Origin: Bacteroidota bacterium
GTDB lineage: Bacteria > Bacteroidota > Bacteroidia > Bacteroidales > FEN-979
Direction of reading: 5' to 3'
Length of the DNA: 56,602 bases
NCBI GenBank assembly: GCA_026391775.1
Contig: JAPLDK010000004.1
Span: forward strand, 1-56,602
The position numbers were made by a program, and so were the translations under genes. Shown one piece after another: positions 1 to 6,999 of the stretch. Below the pieces are notes generated by a model. The model had not been told where the DNA came from. It did no database searches and worked only from the letters and a program-made list of their open reading frames with translations. Positions within the stretch are counted from its first letter, which is position 1. Every line of letters begins with the position of its first letter.

Positions 1-1
1 A

Positions 2-117
2 GGCTTAAACCGCGAATAATAAATAATGTCAAGGGGGTAGGTCACGATTGGAACAATCTGAAAACACTCGAAGAGCGACAATTCCTAAGTGGAGGTCGCC
101 CTTGACAGTTTTAAGCC
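2..117. repeat. Nested inverted repeat with TGTCAAGGG/CCCTTGACA arms
   Basis: TGTCAAGGG at 27-35 is the exact reverse complement of CCCTTGACA at 99-107. Outside these, GGCTTAAAC (2-10) mirrors GTTTTAAGCC (108-117) apart from one extra A. The inner 81-bp unit begins TG and ends CA, as many insertion sequences do, but it carries no gene. It could be a MITE-like remnant, joined ends of a deleted insertion sequence, or a structured site at an element boundary. The family was not identified. Confidence 0.5.
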
Positions 118-305
118 ACTATCACTGCAGGCGAATTATTCGAAAGGTAGCTTTGTAGGAAAATTTCGAGCAAAACCGTGGGTAGGGGATAGGGTTTCTT
201 TTTTGCTTGCTTTTGTCTTTGCCAGGATATGAAAGAAAAAAGCATCTTGATTTATAAAATTTCGGGGACTATAATCATCTTTAAATATAAGAATTATTAA
301 TAATG

Positions 306-338
306 TTGAATATATTAGACAAATAGTATTATATTTGT
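306..338 (+). promoter_or_regulatory. hipB promoter with overlapping palindromic operator
   Basis: A Bacteroidota -7 box TATATTTG lies at 330-337, with TTG at 306-308 as a possible -33 element (21-nt spacer). An exact inverted repeat overlaps the -7 box: ACAAATA at 319-325, a 6-nt spacer, then TATTTGT at 332-338. HipB-type antitoxins usually repress their own operon from palindromes at the promoter, so this is the natural operator candidate. The hipB ATG follows 17 nt after the repeat. Confidence 0.6.
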
Positions 339-355
339 AAAATATTATTGACATT

Positions 356-685
356 ATGGAACAGAGAAAGATTGTTCTGCTGCCTCGCATTCAGCAAATC
401 CTGGCTGAACTCGGTGAAAACATTAAGCTGGCAAGGCTGCGTCGTAAACTGAGTACCATGCAGGTTTCAGAAAGAGCAAACCTAAGCCGGCAAACGATTG
501 TTTCAATAGAGAAGGGCAAGTCCGGTGTAAGCATTGGTGCATATCTCCAGGTCCTCTTTGTCCTAGGTCTTGAAAAGGACTTGCTTAAAGTTGCAAATGA
601 TGATCTGCTAGGCAGAAAACTGCAGGATTCGAAACTGCTGGTAAAATCTCGTGCACCTAAAAGAACAAAAACCAAGGAGGATTAG
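356..685 (+). CDS. HipB-like XRE-family antitoxin/regulator
   Basis: This 109-residue protein is a small helix-turn-helix regulator. The XRE/Cro-type domain spans roughly residues 16-70 and includes the pattern SRQTIVSIEKGKSG, typical of the recognition helix and the following turn. The C-terminal part (about 85-109) is basic and lysine-rich, and probably extends to the toxin or to DNA. The gene ends 2 nt before a hipA-like gene on the same strand, and a palindrome sits on its promoter. Both are hallmarks of an autoregulated type II toxin-antitoxin operon in which HipB binds DNA and neutralises the HipA kinase. The role as HipA partner is inferred from adjacency. Confidence 0.85.
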   Translation: MEQRKIVLLPRIQQILAELGENIKLARLRRKLSTMQVSERANLSRQTIVSIEKGKSGVSIGAYLQVLFVLGLEKDLLKVANDDLLGRKLQDSKLLVKSRAPKRTKTKED

Positions 686-687
686 AA

Positions 688-1944
688 ATGGCTCAGAAAG
701 ACATCCTGGTATTTGCCGACTGGAAAGGTCTGGATGGACCAGTTAAAATAGGGAACCTTCATTGCTTATCCGTAAGAGGGAAGGAAGTATTTTCTTTTGA
801 ATATGATAAAAATTGGATCGATTCGGGAAAATATCATTTGCTGGATCCGGATTTGAAACTGCTATCAGGACCACAATATCCAGGTGAGGAAAAAACAAAC
901 TTCGGTTTATTTCTGGACTCATCACCTGATCGTTGGGGAAGGTTGTTAATGAACAGAAGGGAAGCATTTGTCGCACGAAAGGAAGGCAGAAAACCGAAAC
1001 CTCTTCAAGAATCGGACTATCTGCTCGGAGTGCATGATATCTTCAGGTTGGGAGGTTTACGATTTAAGTTGGAAGAGGCCGGCCCGTTTCTCGATGATGA
1101 CCAGAATCTGGCGATTCCTCTGATGACACGGTTGCGGGAACTTGAGGAAGCAAGTCTTCAGTTAGAAAAGGATGAGTCATTTAATGATACGAGATATTCA
1201 GCATGGCTGAACCTTTTGTTAGCTCCCGGATCTTCAATTGGCGGAGCAAGGCCAAAAGCAAATGTCTTTGATCTCAGGAAAGGACTGTGGATAGCAAAAT
1301 TCCCCAGCAGAAGCGATCTTTTCGACACAGGTGGTTGGGAAATGGTTGTTTGGGAACTTGCCAGACGATCCGGTTTATCCGTCCCTGAATCAAAAGCTGA
1401 AATCTATTCTCAGAAAGGCCATACATTTTTAACCAAGCGATTTGACAGAACACAAAGAGGGGAGAGGATTCATTTTGCTTCGGCAATGACCCTGCTGGGT
1501 TACATTGACGGGACAGATTTCAAAGATGGAGCCAGTTACCTTGAAATTGCAGAATTTCTGATGCAAAATGGAGTCGATGTCAATAGTGACCTGGAAGAAG
1601 TATGGCGAAGAATAGTTTTCAGCATCTGTGTTAGGAATACGGATGATCATTTAAGAAATCACGGATTTTTGTTAACCGATAGAGGCTGGAAACTTTCACC
1701 TGCGTACGATTTGAATCCAAATCCTTCCGGGAATGGGTTGACGCTGAACATTTCATTGACTGATAATTCCCTTGACCTGGAGCTTGCCTTGGAAGTCCGA
1801 TCTTTTTTCCGGTTAACCGACAAAAGAGCATCAGAAATCATTGAACAAGTGAAAAAGGAAGTAAGGAATTGGAAGCGTATAGCTGAAAAGGTAGGAATTC
1901 CACGGCAGGAACAGGAGATGATGTCTCAGGCTTTCTTTGTATAA
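688..1944 (+). CDS. HipA-like serine/threonine kinase toxin
   Basis: The protein is 418 residues, the full length of the HipA family. It has the N-terminal couple-HipA subdomain (about 1-100) followed by the kinase-like core. The glycine-rich ATP loop GSSIGGARPKA is at about 181-191, and a lysine in the AKFPS motif at 204 fits nucleotide binding. The catalytic loop NTDDHLRNHGF is at 317-327, and the metal-binding SPAYDLNP motif (Asp341) follows. E. coli HipA phosphorylates glutamyl-tRNA synthetase and causes growth arrest; the target here is unknown. No catalytic residue is obviously missing, so the toxin is probably active. A good Shine-Dalgarno (AAGGAGG) lies just before the start, inside the end of the antitoxin gene. 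Confidence 0.9.
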   Translation: MAQKDILVFADWKGLDGPVKIGNLHCLSVRGKEVFSFEYDKNWIDSGKYHLLDPDLKLLSGPQYPGEEKTNFGLFLDSSPDRWGRLLMNRREAFVARKEGRKPKPLQESDYLLGVHDIFRLGGLRFKLEEAGPFLDDDQNLAIPLMTRLRELEEASLQLEKDESFNDTRYSAWLNLLLAPGSSIGGARPKANVFDLRKGLWIAKFPSRSDLFDTGGWEMVVWELARRSGLSVPESKAEIYSQKGHTFLTKRFDRTQRGERIHFASAMTLLGYIDGTDFKDGASYLEIAEFLMQNGVDVNSDLEEVWRRIVFSICVRNTDDHLRNHGFLLTDRGWKLSPAYDLNPNPSGNGLTLNISLTDNSLDLELALEVRSFFRLTDKRASEIIEQVKKEVRNWKRIAEKVGIPRQEQEMMSQAFFV

Positions 1945-2109
1945 GGATCTTTAAAAGGTCAGGGAAGAGTCTCACTGGACACGGGAGACCGACAATTTTT
2001 AAACGGGCATACCTCCTACACTATAACATCAGACTAAACTGGTTGAAGAAGAATTAACATCATGTATTTCAAATAGAACGGGCAATCATTTTTTTAGTCC
2101 TTGTTAACG

Positions 2110-2145
2110 AAAACTACTGCAGATTTGTCTATTTGCAGTAGTTTT
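2110..2145 (+). terminator. Hairpin terminator downstream of hipA
   Basis: AAAACTACTGCA (2110-2121) pairs perfectly with TGCAGTAGTTTT (2134-2145) around a 12-nt loop. The stem has an A-run on one side and a T-run on the other, as in bidirectional intrinsic terminators. It lies 165 nt after the hipA stop and could end that transcript. Confidence 0.6.
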
Positions 2146-2257
2146 GGTTAAATGCGATTGCTCCACAGGCGGAAATGCATTATTGCAATACTCTTGTCAG
2201 TTATTGACATCATGGTGCAATTGCACTTCTGCAATTGCAGTTGGGTGATTTCTTTTT

Positions 2258-2297
2258 GCTTCTTTTTCTCGACACCACTTATCAAAGAAAAAGAAGC
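2258..2297. repeat. 12-bp perfect inverted repeat
   Basis: GCTTCTTTTTCT (2258-2269) is exactly complementary to AGAAAAAGAAGC (2286-2297), with a 16-nt loop. The stem is purine/pyrimidine-biased and lacks the usual GC clamp with T-tail, so a role as terminator is less clear than for the hairpin at 2110-2145. Just upstream, TGCAATTGCA-type palindromes occur at about 2217-2239. Confidence 0.5.
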
Positions 2298-2428
2298 CGC
2301 TACTCTCAGTAGATCAATGAAATAACATGATTCTGGCTGCATTTGCAGCCTGTTCTCAAAAAAATCTGTTTAACTCACACTTTTGCAGGATATTGGGAAA
2401 AATAATCTTCAAATATCCTGCCAAATTC

Positions 2429-2509
2429 GTCTAAGGACCACGCCCCGCCCTATCGAAAAATCAGATTTATTGCAATCGTTTTCATGCGATATATGAAATG
2501 CCCCTTTTA
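2429..2509. repeat. Imperfect 81-bp direct repeat, copy A
   Basis: This copy aligns without gaps to 2672-2752, offset 243 nt, with about eight or nine mismatches, all in the left half. The right part (about 34 nt, from AATCGTTTTC to the CCCC run) is identical in both. Within the identical core, TTTCAT and ATGAAA flank GCGATAT as a small inverted repeat. The left part is GC-rich. The function is unknown. Confidence 0.7.
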
Positions 2510-2671
2510 TATATAGGACATATACATTAATAGGGAAGATGACGATAAATGATATAACTATCAGAAATACCGACAAATAAGAAAAATTGAAGCGGTGCAA
2601 TGAAAAAAAAGTTAATACATTGATAGTCAGAAATAAATTGGCATAAAATTTTGTTTTTGACCCTCACCTTT

Positions 2672-2752
2672 GTCTAAAGACCCCGCCACGCCCTGTCGGA
2701 AAATCAGGTTTAGTGAAATCGTTTTCATGCGATATATGAAATGCCCCTTTAT
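2672..2752. repeat. Imperfect 81-bp direct repeat, copy B
   Basis: This is the second copy of the repeat at 2429-2509. The conserved right half and the diverged left half suggest that the TTTCAT-GCGATAT-ATGAAA core is the constrained part, for example a protein-binding site. Confidence 0.7.
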
Positions 2753-2973
2753 AAAACAGGAAAGAAATTACGATATGTAACCAACCTGCTCCCCTATATA
2801 TTATAATGAGCTCCATTGGTTAAAGGGAAGGCCTTTGTTTATATCAGATGATATTGCTCCCCTAAAACAATTGAGATAAATTACTCAATACACTGAGTAA
2901 AAATATTTGTAGTAAGATTAGGCAATCTGAACTTGTTTATTCTCTGTGATATATAAATCCTGCCAGCTTCTTA

Positions 2974-3190
2974 AGCTACACCAGCTACAACTATTTATGT
3001 TTCTGTTAATCATAATCATAATGAATTTTCCAGGGTAAATATTGATGTTTTCTTGAAGCTATCTGTAGTTCTTTTAGTTATATGTAGTTCATAGTAGTTG
3101 AAGATTTATTCCCCTAAATATTTAGAAATGACTGATTTTTATTATCTTAGAGTATTGTAGCTTTTGTAGTTGTTGTAGTTATTGTTATCA
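2974..3190. repeat. Iteron-like TTGTAGTT / AGCTACA repeat cluster
   Basis: Two 9-bp units, AGCTACACC and AGCTACAAC, lie side by side at 2974-2991. In inverted orientation, TGTAGTTC occurs at 3064-3071 and 3083-3090, with GTAGTTG at 3094-3100. Three contiguous 9-bp units (TTGTAGCTT, TTGTAGTTG, TTGTAGTTA) run from 3155 to 3181, followed by a decayed unit at 3182-3190. Clustered short repeats in both orientations next to a replication-type ATPase gene resemble iterons at a plasmid or element origin. The origin role is inferred. Confidence 0.5.
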
Positions 3191-3212
3191 TCTCTGCCAA
3201 GACTTACTTATT

Positions 3213-5234
3213 TCAAAATGGAAGGTCTTCCCTGACTTCCTTTGATTCGGAATCTGGGGTTTCATGCTGGACAACGTTGAGGATAGAAATATTCAGCATG
3301 TCATAATCAAAAGCCATGGCGGTAGTGATATGCCGGGTTATCTTCTTTACAGTTCTCCCATCCCTGCCGTTCATGCTTTCCTGGTCTTCGACCACCCTAT
3401 GATTTTCTTCAACCTTAAAACTCACGGAAGCTTTTCTTCCCAGGTACTCTTTAGAATTTGTCAGATAATATTCAAGGGTTTTCAATGGGAGGATGGTGTC
3501 TTTTGACTTCTGACCGTGAACCCTGTATAGTTGGAACACTCTTGAATGGTTGAGAAAAAGAACATGCTTAGCCGGATTCCACAAGGTTTCAGTGGTCAGT
3601 TTGTCGGTCTTTAGCTTGGAAACGAAGTCCACCCTGAAATCGACCCCTTCTCTGATTTGTCCATCCTGGGTCAAGAATTCAACAATATCCCAAAAAATCG
3701 AAAATTCATTGCTTTTTTTAGTTTCTGCATTCTGCCTGATAATAAGATGAGCAGCCGTTTCCAACAGCTTCGGATAATACCAGGGAACGATAATCGCATT
3801 TTTCAAGGTCCGGTAGGATGCAAGGATGATAAGCCAATTGCGGAAAATCCGATCTTCTATAATATTACCTTTGAGTGCAAGGGAAAGTTCTTCCGATGCC
3901 TGTGAATAATTCTCAATGAAATCGCGAATAAACAGGCTGCGATGCTGCAGCAGTTCATGGGTCAAATGTGAAAGGCCTTGTTTTTCAAGCTCTTTCAACT
4001 CGTTAAATGAAGATTTTTCATGATCACTGAATTCTACCTTGCTGAATGAGAGAAAAATAAGACGTGAATACAGGGCAATGTCCGCCGTTGGCATTTCCTG
4101 GCCAGAAACGATGATCCCACAATCTACATGGGTTGTTTCTTTTTTCTTATCCTTATCCATATTCATGCGGGTTCTGCCAGTACCGTCCCAGAGCCCTTTG
4201 AGAAATTCAATCTTCTCATATTCCATATTATTTTTGTATTCATCAATATGGCAGCAGGCATTGGAAAACAATGCAACGTGATCCGCTAGGGCTGCATTGG
4301 TGGTATTTGTAATATTGGGCCCCTTTGACTGGTGGCCGAAGAATTGAAGCAGACTTATTGCAAGCTCCGTCTTTCCGGTCCCCTTGGGTCCGAAGAGATT
4401 AAGCAGGGGAAAAAAACCAAAGAGACGTGTAATGTGATCATGAAACAGGCATGCGAAATAGAAGCAGAGGCCAAATATCGCATTGTCACCATAAACGCTG
4501 ATAAGCCTAATTGAATATTCATTAAAGGAAATATTTCCCGAAATGAATTTGAACCTGCGCTCGGAAACAAAGAGATTGTCTTCCCCATTATATATAGCAC
4601 TGGAGGAAGGCAGATAGTAATTTTTGTCGGCATGTCTGACAATACCGTTGCAATCTGCATTCATGAAAACCATGGAGGATATTCCATTGCTCCAGGCCCA
4701 GAATCCGTCTTTCTGCCAACCTAATTGAACTATTTCGTTACAACTCTCAGTATTATCGTATAGGTATCTTTTCAGCTTGCAAAGGTCAGCATCATTCCCC
4801 TCAAACAGAAAATTCCCCAGGCTTTCCACACGAAGTTTGAAGCTGCTGATCGAAATAAGATCCTTCTGGAGAAGTTCAATCACCTGGATAAAGCCATGTT
4901 CATTTGTGATTTTGTACAACCTTTTGGAGTTATTCATGGAAACAATGTGAAATAGTGGTTCCATGATAAAGTTGGAACCACGCCTTGGCCCATGGTTAGT
5001 TCTGAAAAAGTAACAGTTTCCATGTTGGTAGAAACCGTATTTTTCATATTCAGAAAGGACCACATTGTCTGGGATATCGTTATTATTTTTGCTGACCTTC
5101 ACGGTCCTTTTCTTTTTACCTAGGGGTGCCTTTCCTATGGAACTTGTGTCAAAGGTGCTATTTACAGGATGATCCAAAGGAGGGACTTCCAATAAACACA
5201 CTTCATTTTCAGGAAAATTATTTGCGGTTATCAT
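3213..5234 (-). CDS. P-loop ATPase of primase-helicase type (mobile element replication)
   Basis: The protein has 673 residues. A Walker A motif, GPKGTGKTEL, lies at about 282-291. A Walker B-like CCHIDEYKN lies at about 327-335 and a sensor-like IIVSGQEMP at about 374-382, followed by a conserved SRL that could supply an arginine finger. The layout resembles the DUF927/phage-type primase-helicase ATPases that start replication of plasmids, satellites and integrative elements. I see no clear primase catalytic motif in the N-terminal 280 residues, so priming activity is not shown. It is the last gene of the element's minus-strand operon, 32 nt after the small gene upstream of it. Its 3' end borders the repeat-rich region, which is where an origin would be expected. 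Confidence 0.65.
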   Translation of the reverse strand: MITANNFPENEVCLLEVPPLDHPVNSTFDTSSIGKAPLGKKKRTVKVSKNNNDIPDNVVLSEYEKYGFYQHGNCYFFRTNHGPRRGSNFIMEPLFHIVSMNNSKRLYKITNEHGFIQVIELLQKDLISISSFKLRVESLGNFLFEGNDADLCKLKRYLYDNTESCNEIVQLGWQKDGFWAWSNGISSMVFMNADCNGIVRHADKNYYLPSSSAIYNGEDNLFVSERRFKFISGNISFNEYSIRLISVYGDNAIFGLCFYFACLFHDHITRLFGFFPLLNLFGPKGTGKTELAISLLQFFGHQSKGPNITNTTNAALADHVALFSNACCHIDEYKNNMEYEKIEFLKGLWDGTGRTRMNMDKDKKKETTHVDCGIIVSGQEMPTADIALYSRLIFLSFSKVEFSDHEKSSFNELKELEKQGLSHLTHELLQHRSLFIRDFIENYSQASEELSLALKGNIIEDRIFRNWLIILASYRTLKNAIIVPWYYPKLLETAAHLIIRQNAETKKSNEFSIFWDIVEFLTQDGQIREGVDFRVDFVSKLKTDKLTTETLWNPAKHVLFLNHSRVFQLYRVHGQKSKDTILPLKTLEYYLTNSKEYLGRKASVSFKVEENHRVVEDQESMNGRDGRTVKKITRHITTAMAFDYDMLNISILNVVQHETPDSESKEVREDLPF

Positions 5235-5266
5235 TTAGACTTTTATTTGAAAATTATTGGGCCGGG

Positions 5267-5584
5267 TCAAGATAATGAATGCTTAAAGGCATTTGGCCTG
5301 GTCAATTCATTGGATTCCCGGAACCAGGGTATAACATAAATTTCTGCTCCATTCAAATCCTTGGTTTCTTCCTCAAGCAATGCCAATTCTGTTTCAATGG
5401 CAATACCTTTTGCAAGCTGTTTATGAATGTGTTCTCCCCGGTCAAGGATCATCGGAAGTACTTCAGAAAGGATCTCTCTCGATATTGGCTTTTGGTCAAA
5501 ATGGACCCTGACTGCAAATTCGGTCATCTCATTTATTTTATCAATGTCCCTGAGAAATGATTTTAAGCATTCAACAATACTCAT
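5267..5584 (-). CDS. Small acidic protein of the integrated element, unknown function
   Basis: I do not recognise this 105-residue protein. It looks mostly alpha-helical, with alternating charged and hydrophobic residues, and has no signal peptide or membrane segment. Its start codon overlaps the stop of the upstream HTH gene by 4 nt (ATGA), so the two are probably translationally coupled. It lies directly before the replication-type ATPase gene. Position suggests an accessory role in replication or excision, but nothing in the sequence proves it. Confidence 0.6.
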   Translation of the reverse strand: MSIVECLKSFLRDIDKINEMTEFAVRVHFDQKPISREILSEVLPMILDRGEHIHKQLAKGIAIETELALLEEETKDLNGAEIYVIPWFRESNELTRPNAFKHSLS

Positions 5585-5934
5585 TTCGACCTCCTTCTTG
5601 ATTGGTTATTTAAATAAGTATTGGCTTCAATTTCGATTTCAGACAACGTTTTTTTACGACCGGCTAAAATCCATTCCATTAATTCTTTTTTGGGGAAGTA
5701 AAGGCGTTTGCCTCGTTTACATACAGGGATCTCGGCCCTGTGAACCAATCCATAAACCGTTGGTACAGTAAGAGCTAAAATTTCAGCGGCCTGTTTAATT
5801 GTTAAAAGCTGATCAGGCTCCGGCTGCGGATCATTACTTTTTGAAAGGAGAAGCCGTTCTATGTTGTCAAGCTTATCATGAAGCTGAGTAACGGCTTTGG
5901 GAAGTTGCTCAAATGTTATTTCCATCGTATACAA
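5581..5934 (-). CDS. Excisionase-like helix-turn-helix protein
   Basis: The protein has 117 residues. A winged helix-turn-helix of the MerR/excisionase type covers about residues 42-92, with LLTIKQAAEILALTVPTVY forming the first helices and CKRGKRLYFPKKELMEWI the wing and closing helix. This pattern is typical of the small Xis-like proteins encoded beside tyrosine recombinases in Bacteroidota elements. A short coiled-coil-like segment (residues about 12-30) precedes it. It probably binds att or operator DNA and steers excision or element gene expression. The 93-nt gap upstream contains a tandem repeat that may be its operator. Confidence 0.75.
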   Translation of the reverse strand: MYTMEITFEQLPKAVTQLHDKLDNIERLLLSKSNDPQPEPDQLLTIKQAAEILALTVPTVYGLVHRAEIPVCKRGKRLYFPKKELMEWILAGRKKTLSEIEIEANTYLNNQSRRRSK

Positions 5935-5999
5935 GTTTTAAATGTGAAACTTGCTGCAATGGTATATGAACTCTTAGTAGGGTTGCAATACGGTGCACG

Positions 6000-6020
6000 A
6001 AAACCCGTACAAAACCCGTA
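6000..6020. repeat. Tandem AAAACCCGTA repeat upstream of the HTH gene
   Basis: AAAACCCGTA occurs at 6000-6009 and again at 6011-6020, an 11-bp period that places both copies on the same face of the helix. The pair lies about 65-85 nt upstream of the excisionase-like gene, inside the gap between it and the preceding gene. It is a candidate binding site for that HTH protein. Confidence 0.4.
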
Positions 6021-6027
6021 TAAGATT

Positions 6028-6954
6028 TTAAACCTTTGTTATAAGATAGTTTCCGGTCGCCTTTTCAAGAGTAACATTCAGAATGGGTTTACGGCACTTG
6101 TCGCCTGATGTGGAGATGATATCATTGAGGTATCTTTTTTTGAATTTTTGTATCTTTCCTCTGTGATGATAAACAAAATTCATGCAAATCCAGTTTTCGA
6201 GATCCTTTTTCGAACACCCCTTTATAATTTCACAATCATATAATTGCTTGAAAGAATCAGCCAATCGATTACCTGATCCTAAGAATATCAGAGATTTGCT
6301 TGCATTATCACCCCCTTGCAACAAGTTTAAGAAGGACGGTTGATCAGTTACAGCAAAATACTCTTTTAAAAGATTGAAAATCTGCTGGACACTTGATAAA
6401 ATGAAGATGGGCTTCCCTTCCAGAACTGGATTCTGTTTGATTTTGATTGAAGCCCGGGTCAATTCATGACATTCCTTATTTACTAGGGTAGGATCAATAT
6501 CAATGAAATTAAGCTCAAAAAATCGATCCTCACAGATTTCAATGAAAGGGACATGGTAGATGTTACAGTAATATTGGATTTCATAGAAAAGAAGAGCAAA
6601 GAGGTAATGTGCGCGAACTTCCGACACTCCCAGTTTATCTGTTTCATATTGTCCTCGATACCATATCGGATAGATCGGGCCATCATTTTCTATATCTACT
6701 GGTTCAATGTTCTCATAAAATTCACTTATCGAAGTATTCGTGTCAAGCTCATCGATATAGAATATTATTAAGTCCTTCTTTTCCGGGAAAGTCACTTTTG
6801 ATAGAAGGTTTAACCCAAGTTCCCTCCTGAATGGTTGTACATAATCTTTATGGAAATCGGTGTCCATATTTGAAAGGATATCGATTTTTGCCTGGTCATG
6901 ATCCATTGAATAGTTAAGCAGGTTCAGGCATTTGTCAAGAGCCTCTGTAGTCAT
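6028..6954 (-). CDS. Unknown protein of the integrated element with conserved-looking C-terminal segment
   Basis: This 308-residue protein is cytosolic by appearance, with no signal peptide or membrane helices. I cannot assign a family. The C-terminal third has a pattern I associate with proteins of Bacteroidota mobile elements: FKQLYDCEIIKGCSKKDLE, then a WI-NF motif, a basic KIQKFKKRYL stretch and a final CRKPI. That may be a DNA-binding or recombination-accessory domain. The gene is the third complete reading frame of the minus-strand element operon, 45 nt after the recombinase, and is followed by the excisionase-like gene. A role in element maintenance or regulation is an inference from position only. 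Confidence 0.6.
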   Translation of the reverse strand: MTTEALDKCLNLLNYSMDHDQAKIDILSNMDTDFHKDYVQPFRRELGLNLLSKVTFPEKKDLIIFYIDELDTNTSISEFYENIEPVDIENDGPIYPIWYRGQYETDKLGVSEVRAHYLFALLFYEIQYYCNIYHVPFIEICEDRFFELNFIDIDPTLVNKECHELTRASIKIKQNPVLEGKPIFILSSVQQIFNLLKEYFAVTDQPSFLNLLQGGDNASKSLIFLGSGNRLADSFKQLYDCEIIKGCSKKDLENWICMNFVYHHRGKIQKFKKRYLNDIISTSGDKCRKPILNVTLEKATGNYLITKV

Positions 6955-6999
6955 GCTGTAGTTTTATTAGTTTGTCCTTAGATTTATAATTACCGGTGA

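Larger units (their letters stand above)
1..355. other. Non-coding region upstream of hipBA
   Basis: I see no convincing gene here. The left part (2-117) is a nested inverted repeat, listed separately. The right part is AT-rich and carries the hipB promoter and a palindrome at 306-338. A minus-strand frame across 136-390 has no recognisable features and overlaps the hipB promoter and start, so I treat it as a shadow. Confidence 0.6.
1945..3212. other. 1.27-kb non-coding region with repeats and hairpins
   Basis: No ORF here looks real. The frames at 2148-2342 and 2409-2600 cover hairpins and repeats and have no conserved features. The stretch contains a terminator-like hairpin at 2110-2145, a 12-bp hairpin at 2258-2297, an imperfect 81-bp direct repeat (2429-2509 and 2672-2752), and clusters of TTGTAGTT/AGCTACA repeats at 2974-3190. 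It separates hipBA from the 3' end of the replication-type ATPase gene. Its repeat content suggests a cis-acting region of the integrated element, such as an origin or transfer site. Confidence 0.6.

Noticed and set aside
136..390. 84-residue minus-strand ORF before hipB
   Set aside because: It overlaps the hipB promoter and start codon and has no protein-like features.
2148..2600. Two small minus-strand ORFs in the non-coding region
   Set aside because: They run through hairpins and the 81-bp repeat, have low-complexity translations and no start signals.
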